Of a stretch of 64,000 nt of DNA, positions 33,316 to 42,894 are shown one piece after another; the stretch's first letter is position 1; each line of letters starts with the position of its first letter. A program made the position numbers and the translations under genes. The DNA lies in contig CAUTMV010000002.1 of NCBI GenBank assembly GCA_963540505.1, forward strand, positions 1-64,000, written 5' to 3'. This DNA comes from Wolinella sp963540505. Lineage in GTDB: Bacteria > Campylobacterota > Campylobacteria > Campylobacterales > Helicobacteraceae. The notes beneath the pieces were generated by a model. The model made no database searches and was not told the origin of the DNA. It saw only the letters and a program-made list of their open reading frames with translations.

Positions 33316-35856
33316 ATGGCAATAAGAGGACTATTGCTTGCACTATTATATGGCTTAAGTTTTATGGCTCAAGCCGAGGAGCTTAAGCTTGAAGATGTCA
33401 ATGTTCTGGGGAATGCAAAATCCCAAAAATCACTCACTAAAACAAGTGATTCTCAAGGGAGCAGGAAGATTACTCGCGAGAGTATCGAGAATCTTCCCAG
33501 CGGGAATGGCGACTACACGCAGTTACTTCGCACTAATCCCAATGTGCAATTTAGTGTCAAGAATCGGCAATCCACGACCGGCGGGGAGATCGATCCTGCG
33601 GATGTCAGCATTAATGGCGCGCCTTCTTGGCAGAACAACTTCACGCTTGATGGCGTCAATATGAATAACGACCTTGATCCGCTCTCAAATAAAAAATATA
33701 CGGGGCTTCCCGGTGTATGGCAAGTTTACGGGTCTTCCTCGCAAGGGTTGGCGATTGATAGCGACCTTTTGGAGAGCGTTGAAGTGCATGACAGCAATGT
33801 TTCGGCGAAATATGGAGGATTTACCGGCGGGGTGGTCGAGGCAAAGACGAGGAATCCAAGGCGCGGATTCCACGGGAAGGTCTCTTTGAAGCATACGCGT
33901 GATGCTTGGACGAAGCTTCATATCCACGAGAAACATCAAGAGGACTTTAGCAACTCCTACGAACCCAAGTATCAGCCAAAATTTAGCAAGTGGAATGGAA
34001 ATGTGAATTTGGAGGGGTTTGTGCGTGATGATTTGGGGCTGATGTTTAGCTATAGCCGCACAAACAGCAGGATTCCTCTCAAAGCTTACAAGCCCGGCTC
34101 AGTAGATAAAATCTATGGTGATTTGAATAAGGAGCGAATCCAGCGTCGAGATATTCAGAATTACTTCCTAAAGGCGGTCTATTACGCAAATGATCGCCTC
34201 ACGCTCACTCCGAGCGTTACCTATGCGCCTCAGAGGAACAGGATATATCGCTTCAATGTTAAAGATTCCTATATGGATATGAAATCCGGGGGCTTGCAGC
34301 TTAGCCTCAAGAGCGATTATGAGTTAGATCGAGGCTCAATTACGCAAGATATCTCTTACCAATCTCTGGAAAGTTCGCGAGAAGCGGAGCACAAGTATTT
34401 TTACATGTGGGAGAAGTCCAATCTCAAACCATGGGGGAAGGGAGGCAATCAGGGCAGATCGACAGAGGGAGGTTATGGCGATGTTAAACAGTTGCAAAGA
34501 AGCCTCATCTACGGAATCGACACGGAGCTTACCGCACAAGAGTGGGAAGGCGGGGAGCATAAAATCGCGCTCGGGTTTGAATATAAACATAGCTACGCAA
34601 CCTATGATATCTCTAAAGCCTTCATGATGATGACATTACCAAAGAAGTTAGAAGCAGGACACGTTTGCTTACCCGGAGATGAATTCTGCGTCAAAGACGG
34701 CTCTTTTGGAGGAAATGGGCAATTCTTAACAGGAAAAACCGTCTTTCAAGGGAAAAATTCAGTCAGCATGCAGACTGTAGCAGGCTATGTAGAGCACAGC
34801 TTGCGTTCCGGCTCGCTATCACTTCGCTTTGGAGTAAGGGTGCAGGGTGATGACTACACCAAAGAGACCAACCCTGCTCCGCGCTTTAGCAGCAGCTACG
34901 ATCTCTTTGGTAATGGAGACACAGTCTTTAGCTTTGGAGCGAATCGCTACTACGGACGAAATCTCTTCGTCTATAAGCTCAATAACGGTCGCATGAACAT
35001 GATGAAGCAATACAGAAGAAATCGACCGCAAGATGCGTGGAGTTTTTTCTCTCAAACCAAAAATCTTACGCGATTCTCCAGTATCAAATCGCCCTATGAT
35101 GATGAGATTAGCGTCGGAGTTAAGCAGCGATTGGCAAATCTTGAAATCGGCGGGAAATACCTCATTCGATACGGGCGCAATGAGATTGTCCTAGTCACTC
35201 CGGATTCCGCAGGAGTGGAGCTTGACCCGCTTGATGCCGCAAGCGCTAAAGTCTATGCGAACAAAGGCACAAGTAAAACGCAAGTGTGGAGCGTGACGCT
35301 AAAAACACTAAATGATTTAAGCTTCCTGGGGATGGATAATCGCTTTGAACTCATCTTTAATCGCACTAAAACAAAAAAACATGGAGAAGGATACACTGAA
35401 ACGCTCTATCCAAAGGATCTCGAAGATGACGTGTATATCAAGGTCGATGACAAAGTGATAAAAAAATCTGAAAAGCCCGTCGATAATTTTGCCCGCCCGT
35501 GGATAGTCCGCTTGCATACGATGAGCAAGATTCCCGCGCTAGGGATAAAATGGGGCAATTTTTTCTCTTTTGTGAGTGCGCAGGATAGAATTCTATTTGT
35601 TAAAAAGAATGGAGCACTCCATAACGGTAAAGCAGTCGATCTTTACAAAACGACACGAATCGAGCCGGGCTATACATGGGATACACGGATAAACTACGAG
35701 CACAAGCTCTCTAACGCCCTCACGGGGCTAATCAATCTAGATATTAATAATGTCCTTGATAGAAAAAATGAAGCTTCTACCGAAAGCAACGATTCTCCCA
35801 CTCGTATCTATGAGACAGGTCGGCAGTTTTGGCTCGAAGCGGGGGTAAAGTGGTAA
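33316..35856 (+). CDS. TonB-dependent outer-membrane receptor
   Basis: An 846-residue receptor: signal peptide (1-20, ending AQA), a TonB-box-like DVNVLG soon after, a plug domain (about 45-180, with SINGAPSWQNNFTLDGVN and SVEVHDSNVSAKYGGFTGG), then a large beta-barrel ending FWLEAGVKW with a C-terminal aromatic residue. It is directly followed, 28 bases on, by a large M16 protease gene in the same direction. This pairing matches YddB-PqqL of E. coli and FusA-FusC of Pectobacterium, where the receptor imports a protein and the periplasmic protease cuts it. The ligand here is unknown. Expression is probably controlled by the G tract. Confidence 0.9.
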   Translation: MAIRGLLLALLYGLSFMAQAEELKLEDVNVLGNAKSQKSLTKTSDSQGSRKITRESIENLPSGNGDYTQLLRTNPNVQFSVKNRQSTTGGEIDPADVSINGAPSWQNNFTLDGVNMNNDLDPLSNKKYTGLPGVWQVYGSSSQGLAIDSDLLESVEVHDSNVSAKYGGFTGGVVEAKTRNPRRGFHGKVSLKHTRDAWTKLHIHEKHQEDFSNSYEPKYQPKFSKWNGNVNLEGFVRDDLGLMFSYSRTNSRIPLKAYKPGSVDKIYGDLNKERIQRRDIQNYFLKAVYYANDRLTLTPSVTYAPQRNRIYRFNVKDSYMDMKSGGLQLSLKSDYELDRGSITQDISYQSLESSREAEHKYFYMWEKSNLKPWGKGGNQGRSTEGGYGDVKQLQRSLIYGIDTELTAQEWEGGEHKIALGFEYKHSYATYDISKAFMMMTLPKKLEAGHVCLPGDEFCVKDGSFGGNGQFLTGKTVFQGKNSVSMQTVAGYVEHSLRSGSLSLRFGVRVQGDDYTKETNPAPRFSSSYDLFGNGDTVFSFGANRYYGRNLFVYKLNNGRMNMMKQYRRNRPQDAWSFFSQTKNLTRFSSIKSPYDDEISVGVKQRLANLEIGGKYLIRYGRNEIVLVTPDSAGVELDPLDAASAKVYANKGTSKTQVWSVTLKTLNDLSFLGMDNRFELIFNRTKTKKHGEGYTETLYPKDLEDDVYIKVDDKVIKKSEKPVDNFARPWIVRLHTMSKIPALGIKWGNFFSFVSAQDRILFVKKNGALHNGKAVDLYKTTRIEPGYTWDTRINYEHKLSNALTGLINLDINNVLDRKNEASTESNDSPTRIYETGRQFWLEAGVKW

Positions 35857-35884
35857 GCTTTTGCACCGAGTTTAAAGGAATAAT

Positions 35885-38635
35885 ATGAAAAAGTGGCTAA
35901 TCTTCGGGCTCATTTGGTGTAGCGCGCTCCTTCAGGGCGCGATGCTGGAGGCAGATAAAGAGATTACGGTGGGAATCTTGCCCAATGGAATGAAATATTA
36001 CATTCAAGAAAATCCCTATCCCGCCAAAACGGGGCTATTTTACCTGAGAGTGGACAGCGGCTCTAGCGATGAGCATGATGATGAGCTGGGATTAGCGCAT
36101 TTAGTGGAACACATGGCGTTTAATGGAAGTCGGGATTTTAGCAAAAACGACCTCATTCGCAATTTGGAGAGCTTTGGCGTGCTCTTTGGCGCGGATCTCA
36201 ACGCCTATACGACCTATGATAGCACGGCTTATCATCTCAAAGTCGCAATCGATCCGAAAAATCTCGATAACACATTCCGCATTTTTCACAACTGGATGGA
36301 TGGCGTGAGCTTTGAGGCAGAGGAGCTGGAGAAAGAGCGTGGTGTCGTCATGGCGGAAGAGCGCACGCGCAACACGCCTCAGTATCGGCTCTTTATTCAG
36401 CGAATGAAGCAGCTCGTCGCAGGGAGCATTTATGAGAATCGCGCGCCTATCGGCGATATGGAAATTATTAAAAATGTCTCTGCCAAAAAGATTAAATCCT
36501 TCTATGAGCGCATTTATCAGCCGCGATTTATGAGTTTTGTCGCGGTGGGCGATTTTGACAAAAACGAGATAGAGCGACGCATTAAAGAGACTTTCGCTCA
36601 GGTAAAAAATACAAATGACTATCAGCATCCGGACAAGACGATTCCCGCAAAATCGGGCATGCAGCTCTACAATTACGACACAAGCGAGCTTGGGATAGAT
36701 AGCGTGCAGATTGCTTTTTGCGATTCCTTTAGGGCGCAAAAGGACGAAGAATCGGTGCGAGAAACGCTACTAAACTCCTACATCACTATTCTCATCAACC
36801 AAATCTATCAGAAGAAAAATGCGCTCATTAAAGCAAAATTCACTGCGCGTCCCTTGCAGTATCAGCAGATGATTTATAGCTTTGATGCGAATGTTTTGCA
36901 AGATGATTTTAAAAATTCGCTCGGCGATGTGTGGGGGGTGCTTGAGGGAATCCGACGTTTTGGCTTCAACCAAAGTCACTTTGAGGACGCAAAAAAGACA
37001 CTCACGGGCATTATACGCATGAGTTACGAGCAGTCTCGCAAGAGAAATTCCGAAAACCTCTCCAAAAACATCATCGAACACATCGACAGCGGCGCGACAC
37101 TGCTTAGCCCGCTCGCCTTTAGGGATTTGCGGCTAAAGCTCCTAGATGAAATCACGCTAAAAGAGGTCAATGAGCGGTTGCGCTACATTTTAGAACGCCC
37201 CGCAAAAAGCATAAGCCTATACAGTCAAAAAGGTATCAAACTCTCCGCGCAGGAGTGGAAGCAAATCCAAAGCACCGCCGTAGTCTTCAATACGCAAGAA
37301 TCGGATAAAATCCTGCCCCAAAGCCTCATCTCTACGCCCATCACGCCAAAGAAAATCCTCAAAAAAGAGCTCGATAAGAAGAGCCAAATAACCATTTTGA
37401 CTCTCGAAAACGGAGCGAAAGTCATTTTAAAACCACTCAAAATGACCTCAAGCACGGTTTTATTCTCAGCCTTTAGCCCGGGCGGGACGTCCGTTTTGGA
37501 GAATCCTCGCCTAGGCAGCTTCAGCGTCGCCCTATCCAACGAGAGTGGCGTGGGCGATTTCAACGCTTATGAGATGGCAAAAATCATCAGCGGCAAGCCC
37601 ATTAGCTACTCGCGATTTATCGAGCCTCTTTCGCACGGATTGCGCGGGAAAAGTAGCGCGAGCGACCTTGAGACGCTGCTTCAGGCGATCCACTTGGAGT
37701 TTAACGCCCCGCGCACAGATCCAAAAACCTTGGAGCAGATTAAAACCAAAACCATCGAGGCACTCAAAAAGAGCCAAGATTTGCCCGAGTTCAAATTCGA
37801 GCGCGAATACACAAACTTCCTCTATCAGAATAATGAGCGCACCCGTCCGCTTGCAATAAGCGACGTGGAGGGGGTGCAGCTAGCACCGCTTCGGAGCATT
37901 CTCGCGCAGCATTTTAGCAACGCGGCGGATTTTACATTTGTTTTTGTCGGGGACATCAACGAGGCGAAACTCGAGCCACTTATCAAAAAATACCTCGCCA
38001 CCCTGCCCTCATCAAAACCCAAGGCGCGATTCCTCGATGATGGAGTGCGGAGCCTCGCGGGAATCCACCTTTTTGAGCGACACTATCAGACCTCTCCCAA
38101 AGCAAGCATTTCTATTGTCATCAAAAACGAAAACGCCAAATATTCCAAAAAAGATCGGCACAAAATTAAAGCCCTAGCGGCGATTCTTCAGCAAATCCTG
38201 CGCGAAGAGATACGCGAAGAGCAGGGCGATACGTATGGATTCTCGGTTAGATTTGCACTCAAATCTAAGCCCTATGAACACTCTAGGGGAATCATCGCCT
38301 TTGAATGTGCGCCACATCGAGCCAAGCCAATCATTACGCAGATTGAGGGGATTTTGGCGAGAATTCAAAAAGAGGGTGTGGAATCGCGCCTTTTGGATAA
38401 TTACAAAAAAGCAATCGTTTTGAAGGCAAAAAGGGACATGGAGCTTCCGAAATTCTGGATGGGCAATATCACATCGCATATCCTCTATGGCACGGAGCTT
38501 TTTAACCTAAACGAATATCAAACGCTCATCGATTCCTTCACGCTTGCGGATATGAAAGAGGGAGCCAAGACGTGGCTAAAGTGGCGTGATGTCGTCGTGA
38601 GTATTAATCTTCCGCAAAATGGGGAGCAGAAGTGA
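35885..38635 (+). CDS. Large periplasmic M16 metalloprotease (PqqL/FusC-like)
   Basis: A 916-residue two-lobed M16 protease. It has a signal peptide (about 1-19) and the inverted zinc motif HLVEH at 72-76; the third zinc ligand is expected in EELEKERGVVMAEE (about 139-152). The C-terminal half repeats the M16 fold without a zinc motif (for example from about 495, ILTLENGAKVILKPL), as in PqqL (about 930 residues). It is twice the length of the ordinary M16 proteases of this group. ATG at 35885 is preceded by AAAGGA. The context, directly after a TonB-dependent receptor, argues for processing of an imported protein in the periplasm. A general periplasmic peptidase is the alternative. Confidence 0.9.
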   Translation: MKKWLIFGLIWCSALLQGAMLEADKEITVGILPNGMKYYIQENPYPAKTGLFYLRVDSGSSDEHDDELGLAHLVEHMAFNGSRDFSKNDLIRNLESFGVLFGADLNAYTTYDSTAYHLKVAIDPKNLDNTFRIFHNWMDGVSFEAEELEKERGVVMAEERTRNTPQYRLFIQRMKQLVAGSIYENRAPIGDMEIIKNVSAKKIKSFYERIYQPRFMSFVAVGDFDKNEIERRIKETFAQVKNTNDYQHPDKTIPAKSGMQLYNYDTSELGIDSVQIAFCDSFRAQKDEESVRETLLNSYITILINQIYQKKNALIKAKFTARPLQYQQMIYSFDANVLQDDFKNSLGDVWGVLEGIRRFGFNQSHFEDAKKTLTGIIRMSYEQSRKRNSENLSKNIIEHIDSGATLLSPLAFRDLRLKLLDEITLKEVNERLRYILERPAKSISLYSQKGIKLSAQEWKQIQSTAVVFNTQESDKILPQSLISTPITPKKILKKELDKKSQITILTLENGAKVILKPLKMTSSTVLFSAFSPGGTSVLENPRLGSFSVALSNESGVGDFNAYEMAKIISGKPISYSRFIEPLSHGLRGKSSASDLETLLQAIHLEFNAPRTDPKTLEQIKTKTIEALKKSQDLPEFKFEREYTNFLYQNNERTRPLAISDVEGVQLAPLRSILAQHFSNAADFTFVFVGDINEAKLEPLIKKYLATLPSSKPKARFLDDGVRSLAGIHLFERHYQTSPKASISIVIKNENAKYSKKDRHKIKALAAILQQILREEIREEQGDTYGFSVRFALKSKPYEHSRGIIAFECAPHRAKPIITQIEGILARIQKEGVESRLLDNYKKAIVLKAKRDMELPKFWMGNITSHILYGTELFNLNEYQTLIDSFTLADMKEGAKTWLKWRDVVVSINLPQNGEQK

Positions 38636-38819
38636 AGTGGCGCGCTTTGGTGAGTGCGTTTGCCCACCAAAGCCGCTGAAATTATGTAAGTGTGAGGAGA
38701 TGTTCCTTGGTAAGTTTTCTTGGCTCATAATACCGATTGCAAGCACTTTTTTGAATTATTTGCTGCCTAGGGGTTGGGAATCGTTAGAAAACAGAGGTAA
38801 AAAGAGTGGAGAATCCCGC

Positions 38820-38849
38820 CCCGATTCCCCTATCTGGGCGGGAATCGGG
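38820..38849. terminator. 10-bp-stem hairpin between convergent M16 protease and torA genes
   Basis: CCCGATTCCC (38820-38829) pairs perfectly with GGGAATCGGG (38840-38849) around a 10-base loop. It lies 8 bases beyond the torA stop in the 221-base gap between two convergent genes. That is the right place for a bidirectional transcription end, though no T-run is seen. Built from the same over-represented heptamer. Confidence 0.5.
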
Positions 38850-38856
38850 CATAAGA

Positions 38857-41424
38857 TTAAGCGAGTCTGATTTTAGGATCGCTAAAAGCCGTTAGCTTTG
38901 GTGCTTTGCCCTTGTATTTTTCGATATTAACTAACGCCGTGTGCGAGATGTTTCCATTTGCAAGCGGCGAGGTAGGAATATCAATAGTAAGCACGTTCGC
39001 GCAGCCGTTCTTGCACAGTCCGTTCTCATCGGGGTCATACCACGCTCCCTCCGCGAGCTTCACGACGCCCTGTATGACGCGATTAGTGATGAGTGCCCCT
39101 GCGAGCACCTCGCCACGCTTGTTAAACACGCGGACGATGTCGCCGTTTTTAATGCCCTTACTCTTCGCGTCTTTGGGGTTAATCCAAATAGGCTCGCGAT
39201 TAGCGATGGCGTATTGGGCGCGCAGTGATGTGTGGTTGAGCTGCGAATGCAGGCGGTCGCTTGGGTGTGCGCTCACCATGTGGAATTCCGCCGTGCGCTT
39301 TTTCATACCCAGCCACTCGATAGGCTCATACCATCTTGGATGGGCTTGGCACTCTTTGTAGCCCATTTTCTCGATGGTTTCGGAGTAGATTTCAATAAGT
39401 CCACTAGGTGTGCCCAGTGCATTTAGAATCGGATCTTCTCTAAAGCCTGAGAATCGGACGAATGCCTCACTCTCGGGGGTTGGGCTGAAAGTTACCGGCT
39501 TATTCTCGCGCCAAAACTCATCAAAAGGCTTCATATCGCTAACAAAGTCCGGAATCGCCTTTACTTTGTTATACGCGGCAGTGTAATAGTCCTTAATCCA
39601 GTCAAATTCGCTCTTGCCATTGTCGGTATATGCCATGACCAGATTGGGCGCGTAGGCTTTGCACAGATCGGAGAAAATCTGATAATCATCGCGCGATTCC
39701 TCAAACTTCTCGACGACTTGCTTCATGGGGACGATGTTCATATTGGAGTAGTCGCCCGTCATGGTTAGGTCGTTGCGCTCGTATGAAGTGGTGGTGGGAA
39801 ATACGATATCCGCCATTTTTGCAGTCGGCGTCCAGTAGGGATCATTGACTACGATGGTGCGGGGTTTTTTCCACGCTTTTACTAGGCGATTGGTCTCTTG
39901 ATGATGGACGAAAGGATTCCCGCCTACCCAATAGATGAAGTCAATGTCAGGATAGGTGATCTTCTTGCCGTTGTGATCGATGACTTTGCCGGGATTTAGG
40001 AGTGCGTCGGCGATCCTTGCGACGGGGAAAGCGTAATTGGTCGCTTTTTGTAGCCAGCTTTGACCTGTGCCTGCCGCTGCGGTTACACTCTTAGCGACGA
40101 AGCGACCGTTTTTATCAATCTCGCCGCTATCCGTGCCGATGAATTCGCCTTTATCATTGAAGCGCCCCACACTTGCGCTATTCATACCGCCGATGACCGC
40201 ACCTTTGCATGTAGGCGCACCGCCATTTGAGTAGTGATAGCTAAGCCCAAAGCCTCCGCCGGGAAGTCCGATTTGTCCTAACATCGAAGCGAGCGTGACC
40301 ATATTCCAGTGAGGTTGCTCGCCATGCTCCGCCCTCTGCATACCCCAGCCGCTCATTAGCATTGTGCGATTATTCATGAATAGCTCTGCAAGCTCTCTAA
40401 TCTTTTTCGCGCTTATGCCGCAAATCTTGCTCGCCCATTCGGGAGTTTTAGGTGTTTTGTCGCTTGTGCCAAGCAGATAGGGGACGAACTTATCAAAGCC
40501 GTTGGTGTAATTCTCAATAAACTCTTTGTCGTATTTTCCGCTTTTGTAAAGATGGTGCATCATTCCGAGCATCATCGCCACATCGGTGTTGGGGCGTGGT
40601 GCGATGTGTTCGGCTTTGTTGAAATATTCCACCGTATCAGAGGCGAGCGGATCGATGATGACGACCTTAATATCGTTGCGCTTTTTGAGCTCTTCAAAGT
40701 ATTTGAAGCCCTGCCCATCTGCGCTTGTCCATGCGATTCTTAGCGTTGCGATAGGGTTTGCCCCCCAGATGACGACGACTTTGGAGTGCTCAAGGATCAA
40801 AGGCCAGCTGGTTTGCTGCTCATACACTTCGATACTTCCCACAACATGGGGCATAATCACTTGGCTCGCACCTGTGGAATAATCGCCCAAAGATCCCACA
40901 AATCCGCCGCTGAGATTCATAAATCTGTGGAGCAGGATTCTTGAGTTATGGACGTTTCCGCTGGATTTCCAGCCGTAACTCCCCGCAAAAACACCCTCTA
41001 AGCCCTTTTGTTGGCGCGTCTTTTTGAGCTCACGCGCAACCAGCTTGATCGCGTCCTCATACTTGACTCGCACCCATTCATCTTTACCTCGCAGATGAGG
41101 CTTGGGGGAATCGGGATTTTCTAGGTAGCTTTTGCGCACCATTGGGTATTTGATACGGCTTTTATAGACCATATCCGCGGTGAAGTTTTGGAGAGGATTG
41201 GGAATCTCGCTTGTTTTTTGGAAAGGCACGGATTTGACAATCTTCCCATCTTGAACGCTGATATTTAGCATTCCCCAGTGTGCGGCGGTAAGGACATTAC
41301 CGCTTTTCACGATTCCCATACCGCTACCTTGACTTGCGATTCCCGTTGCGCTTGCCTTAGAGACAAACGTCATACCCGCCAGAATCGCGCCGTATTTCAG
41401 CACATCTCGTCGTTCTTGGTTCAT
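38857..41424 (-). CDS. torA: Molybdopterin-containing TMAO/S-oxide reductase, periplasmic
   Basis: An 855-residue DMSO-reductase-family enzyme with a twin-arginine signal (RRDVLKYG, arginines 5-6; cleavage after about residue 27, SKASA). The DYSTGASQVI segment supplies the serine ligand of molybdenum (S183), as in TorA, DorA and BisC. No N-terminal 4Fe-4S cysteine motif is present, also as in this subgroup. It reduces trimethylamine N-oxide or sulfoxides as a terminal electron acceptor. The next gene upstream, 27 bases away, encodes its monoheme cytochrome partner, an order known to me from C. jejuni (Cj0264c-Cj0265c). The exact substrate is not decided by sequence. ATG at 41424 follows AAGGAG. 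Confidence 0.9.
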   Translation of the reverse strand: MNQERRDVLKYGAILAGMTFVSKASATGIASQGSGMGIVKSGNVLTAAHWGMLNISVQDGKIVKSVPFQKTSEIPNPLQNFTADMVYKSRIKYPMVRKSYLENPDSPKPHLRGKDEWVRVKYEDAIKLVARELKKTRQQKGLEGVFAGSYGWKSSGNVHNSRILLHRFMNLSGGFVGSLGDYSTGASQVIMPHVVGSIEVYEQQTSWPLILEHSKVVVIWGANPIATLRIAWTSADGQGFKYFEELKKRNDIKVVIIDPLASDTVEYFNKAEHIAPRPNTDVAMMLGMMHHLYKSGKYDKEFIENYTNGFDKFVPYLLGTSDKTPKTPEWASKICGISAKKIRELAELFMNNRTMLMSGWGMQRAEHGEQPHWNMVTLASMLGQIGLPGGGFGLSYHYSNGGAPTCKGAVIGGMNSASVGRFNDKGEFIGTDSGEIDKNGRFVAKSVTAAAGTGQSWLQKATNYAFPVARIADALLNPGKVIDHNGKKITYPDIDFIYWVGGNPFVHHQETNRLVKAWKKPRTIVVNDPYWTPTAKMADIVFPTTTSYERNDLTMTGDYSNMNIVPMKQVVEKFEESRDDYQIFSDLCKAYAPNLVMAYTDNGKSEFDWIKDYYTAAYNKVKAIPDFVSDMKPFDEFWRENKPVTFSPTPESEAFVRFSGFREDPILNALGTPSGLIEIYSETIEKMGYKECQAHPRWYEPIEWLGMKKRTAEFHMVSAHPSDRLHSQLNHTSLRAQYAIANREPIWINPKDAKSKGIKNGDIVRVFNKRGEVLAGALITNRVIQGVVKLAEGAWYDPDENGLCKNGCANVLTIDIPTSPLANGNISHTALVNIEKYKGKAPKLTAFSDPKIRLA

Positions 41425-41451
41425 CTGATTCTCCTTATGATTTGGTTTGCT

Positions 41452-42024
41452 TTATTTGACTTTTACGTCCGCTGAGTGCTTTTGTAGGTATTGCACCACA
41501 AGCATTTCATCTTCTTTGTTAATCGCCGTTCGGCTTAACATCGACTTTAAGAGCCCGGGCCACTGATTTGCCTTGTAGTGGGTCGTCTCATGCAGTGCGT
41601 GGCAGATACCACAGCCCTCTTTGTAAATATCCGCCGCCTTGCTAAAAATTGATCCGACATTTTCGCTAAAGCCCCCATCATCCGTATAGACGCTCACCTC
41701 GACAAGGGGGAATCCACCTTCTTTAGCCGGGGTTATCTCTTTGACTTCAAATGTAGCACTCTTGGCAAATGCCGCGACAAGAATTCGCGTCGTCTCGTTG
41801 AAGTAGATTACGTTAGGCACGGCGGGATTCCTATATCCTCGGAGTGTGATTTGCACCCGTCCATCGACCTTTTGCTTAATCGTTACGGCATTTGTAGGGA
41901 GGAGCTTCCCGATCACTTTGTTTGATGAGGAATCGGCATAGAGTGCCTTTACTTGATCGCTATACACCTCGCCAGCAAAGAGTGTTGCGATTCCTAGCAG
42001 TAGAAAAAGCATCGCTTTTCTCAT
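41452..42024 (-). CDS. Periplasmic monoheme c-type cytochrome, electron donor to TorA
   Basis: A 190-residue protein with a signal peptide (1-18, ending LFAG) and one heme site CGICH (C138, C141, H142) in the C-terminal third. The N-terminal part (about 20-110) is a beta-rich domain like the C-terminal domain of TorC. It lies 27 bases upstream of torA. It should pass quinol-derived electrons to the reductase. ATG at 42024 follows AAAGGAGG, one of the best ribosome sites in the window. Heme attachment would depend on CcsBA. Confidence 0.88.
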   Translation of the reverse strand: MRKAMLFLLLGIATLFAGEVYSDQVKALYADSSSNKVIGKLLPTNAVTIKQKVDGRVQITLRGYRNPAVPNVIYFNETTRILVAAFAKSATFEVKEITPAKEGGFPLVEVSVYTDDGGFSENVGSIFSKAADIYKEGCGICHALHETTHYKANQWPGLLKSMLSRTAINKEDEMLVVQYLQKHSADVKVK

Positions 42025-42120
42025 CTAGCCTCCTTTGATTATAAGATTGACGCATGATTTTTGCGAAGATTGCACACGCGACACTAGGAATCGTAGAGAA
42101 AAAGTGTGATAGAAGTGTGA

Positions 42121-42852
42121 TTAAATGTATTTGAAGCTAGGAGTAGTGCGCTCGCCCTCGCGATGTGTGAGATTTAGGCGGTAGCCGTTGCCCTGAGAGT
42201 TTTCGATAAGCTCGGGATAGATCTTTTTGCGGAGCTTATATACAAAGCTGCGAATCATCTCCGCACTGCATGATTCCCCATACCAGAGGCACTGCTCAAT
42301 CATAAAAAAGCTTACAACTCTCCCCTGATTTTTGAGAAAAAGATGGAGTAAAAGCTGCTCTTTTTTCGTGAGATTGACCGCGTTCCCCTCGCAAGTAAGT
42401 TCGTGTGTCATGGCGTTGAAGCAAAATCCCTGCCCAAGATCAATATGGGCGAAATCACTCTGAAATTTATTCATCGCAAAGCTCATCATCATAATGAGCT
42501 CGCGCTTTTGCAGCGGCTTTTTTAGCATGCCGATACTCTGCACCTCAAGCGCGCCGAGCAGGTTTTCATCATTATCATAGGCGGTGAGGAAGATGATAGG
42601 CACGTTGCCATCGCGCTTCCTGATGATCGAGGCCATCTGGATTCCATTCATTAGGGGCATGTGAATGTCTGAGATGATGAGGTTGATGGGCTCGTTTTCA
42701 AAACACTCTAAAGCCTCCTGTGCGTCGGAGCAGATGAAAATCTTTTTGACATAATTTTCCACAGAGTGGCGCAACGCCTCTTGAAGCAGCGCGTCATCTT
42801 CGACGATGAGCAAGATCGCATTTTTTAAAATATCTTTAATTCTTTGATACAT
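42121..42852 (-). CDS. OmpR-type response regulator
   Basis: A 243-residue protein: receiver domain with acidic residues D19/D20 (EDD), phospho-acceptor D62 (IISDIHMP) and lysine near 111 (MLKKP), then a winged-helix DNA-binding domain (about 145-230, LTKKEQLLLHLFLKNQGRVVS and SFVYKLRKKI). It is cotranscribed with the histidine kinase 42 bases upstream and sits 97 bases ahead of the torC-like/torA pair in the same direction, which suggests that it regulates them. Direct evidence for the target is lacking. Confidence 0.9.
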   Translation of the reverse strand: MYQRIKDILKNAILLIVEDDALLQEALRHSVENYVKKIFICSDAQEALECFENEPINLIISDIHMPLMNGIQMASIIRKRDGNVPIIFLTAYDNDENLLGALEVQSIGMLKKPLQKRELIMMMSFAMNKFQSDFAHIDLGQGFCFNAMTHELTCEGNAVNLTKKEQLLLHLFLKNQGRVVSFFMIEQCLWYGESCSAEMIRSFVYKLRKKIYPELIENSQGNGYRLNLTHREGERTTPSFKYI

Positions 42853-42894
42853 ATTCTCTCAGTATCCCCTCATATTTTCGCTCGCACTAGTTCT

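Noticed and set aside
38619..38870. 83-codon frame after the M16 protease gene
   Set aside because: It runs into the torA end and through the terminator-like hairpin, has no ribosome site and reads like random sequence.
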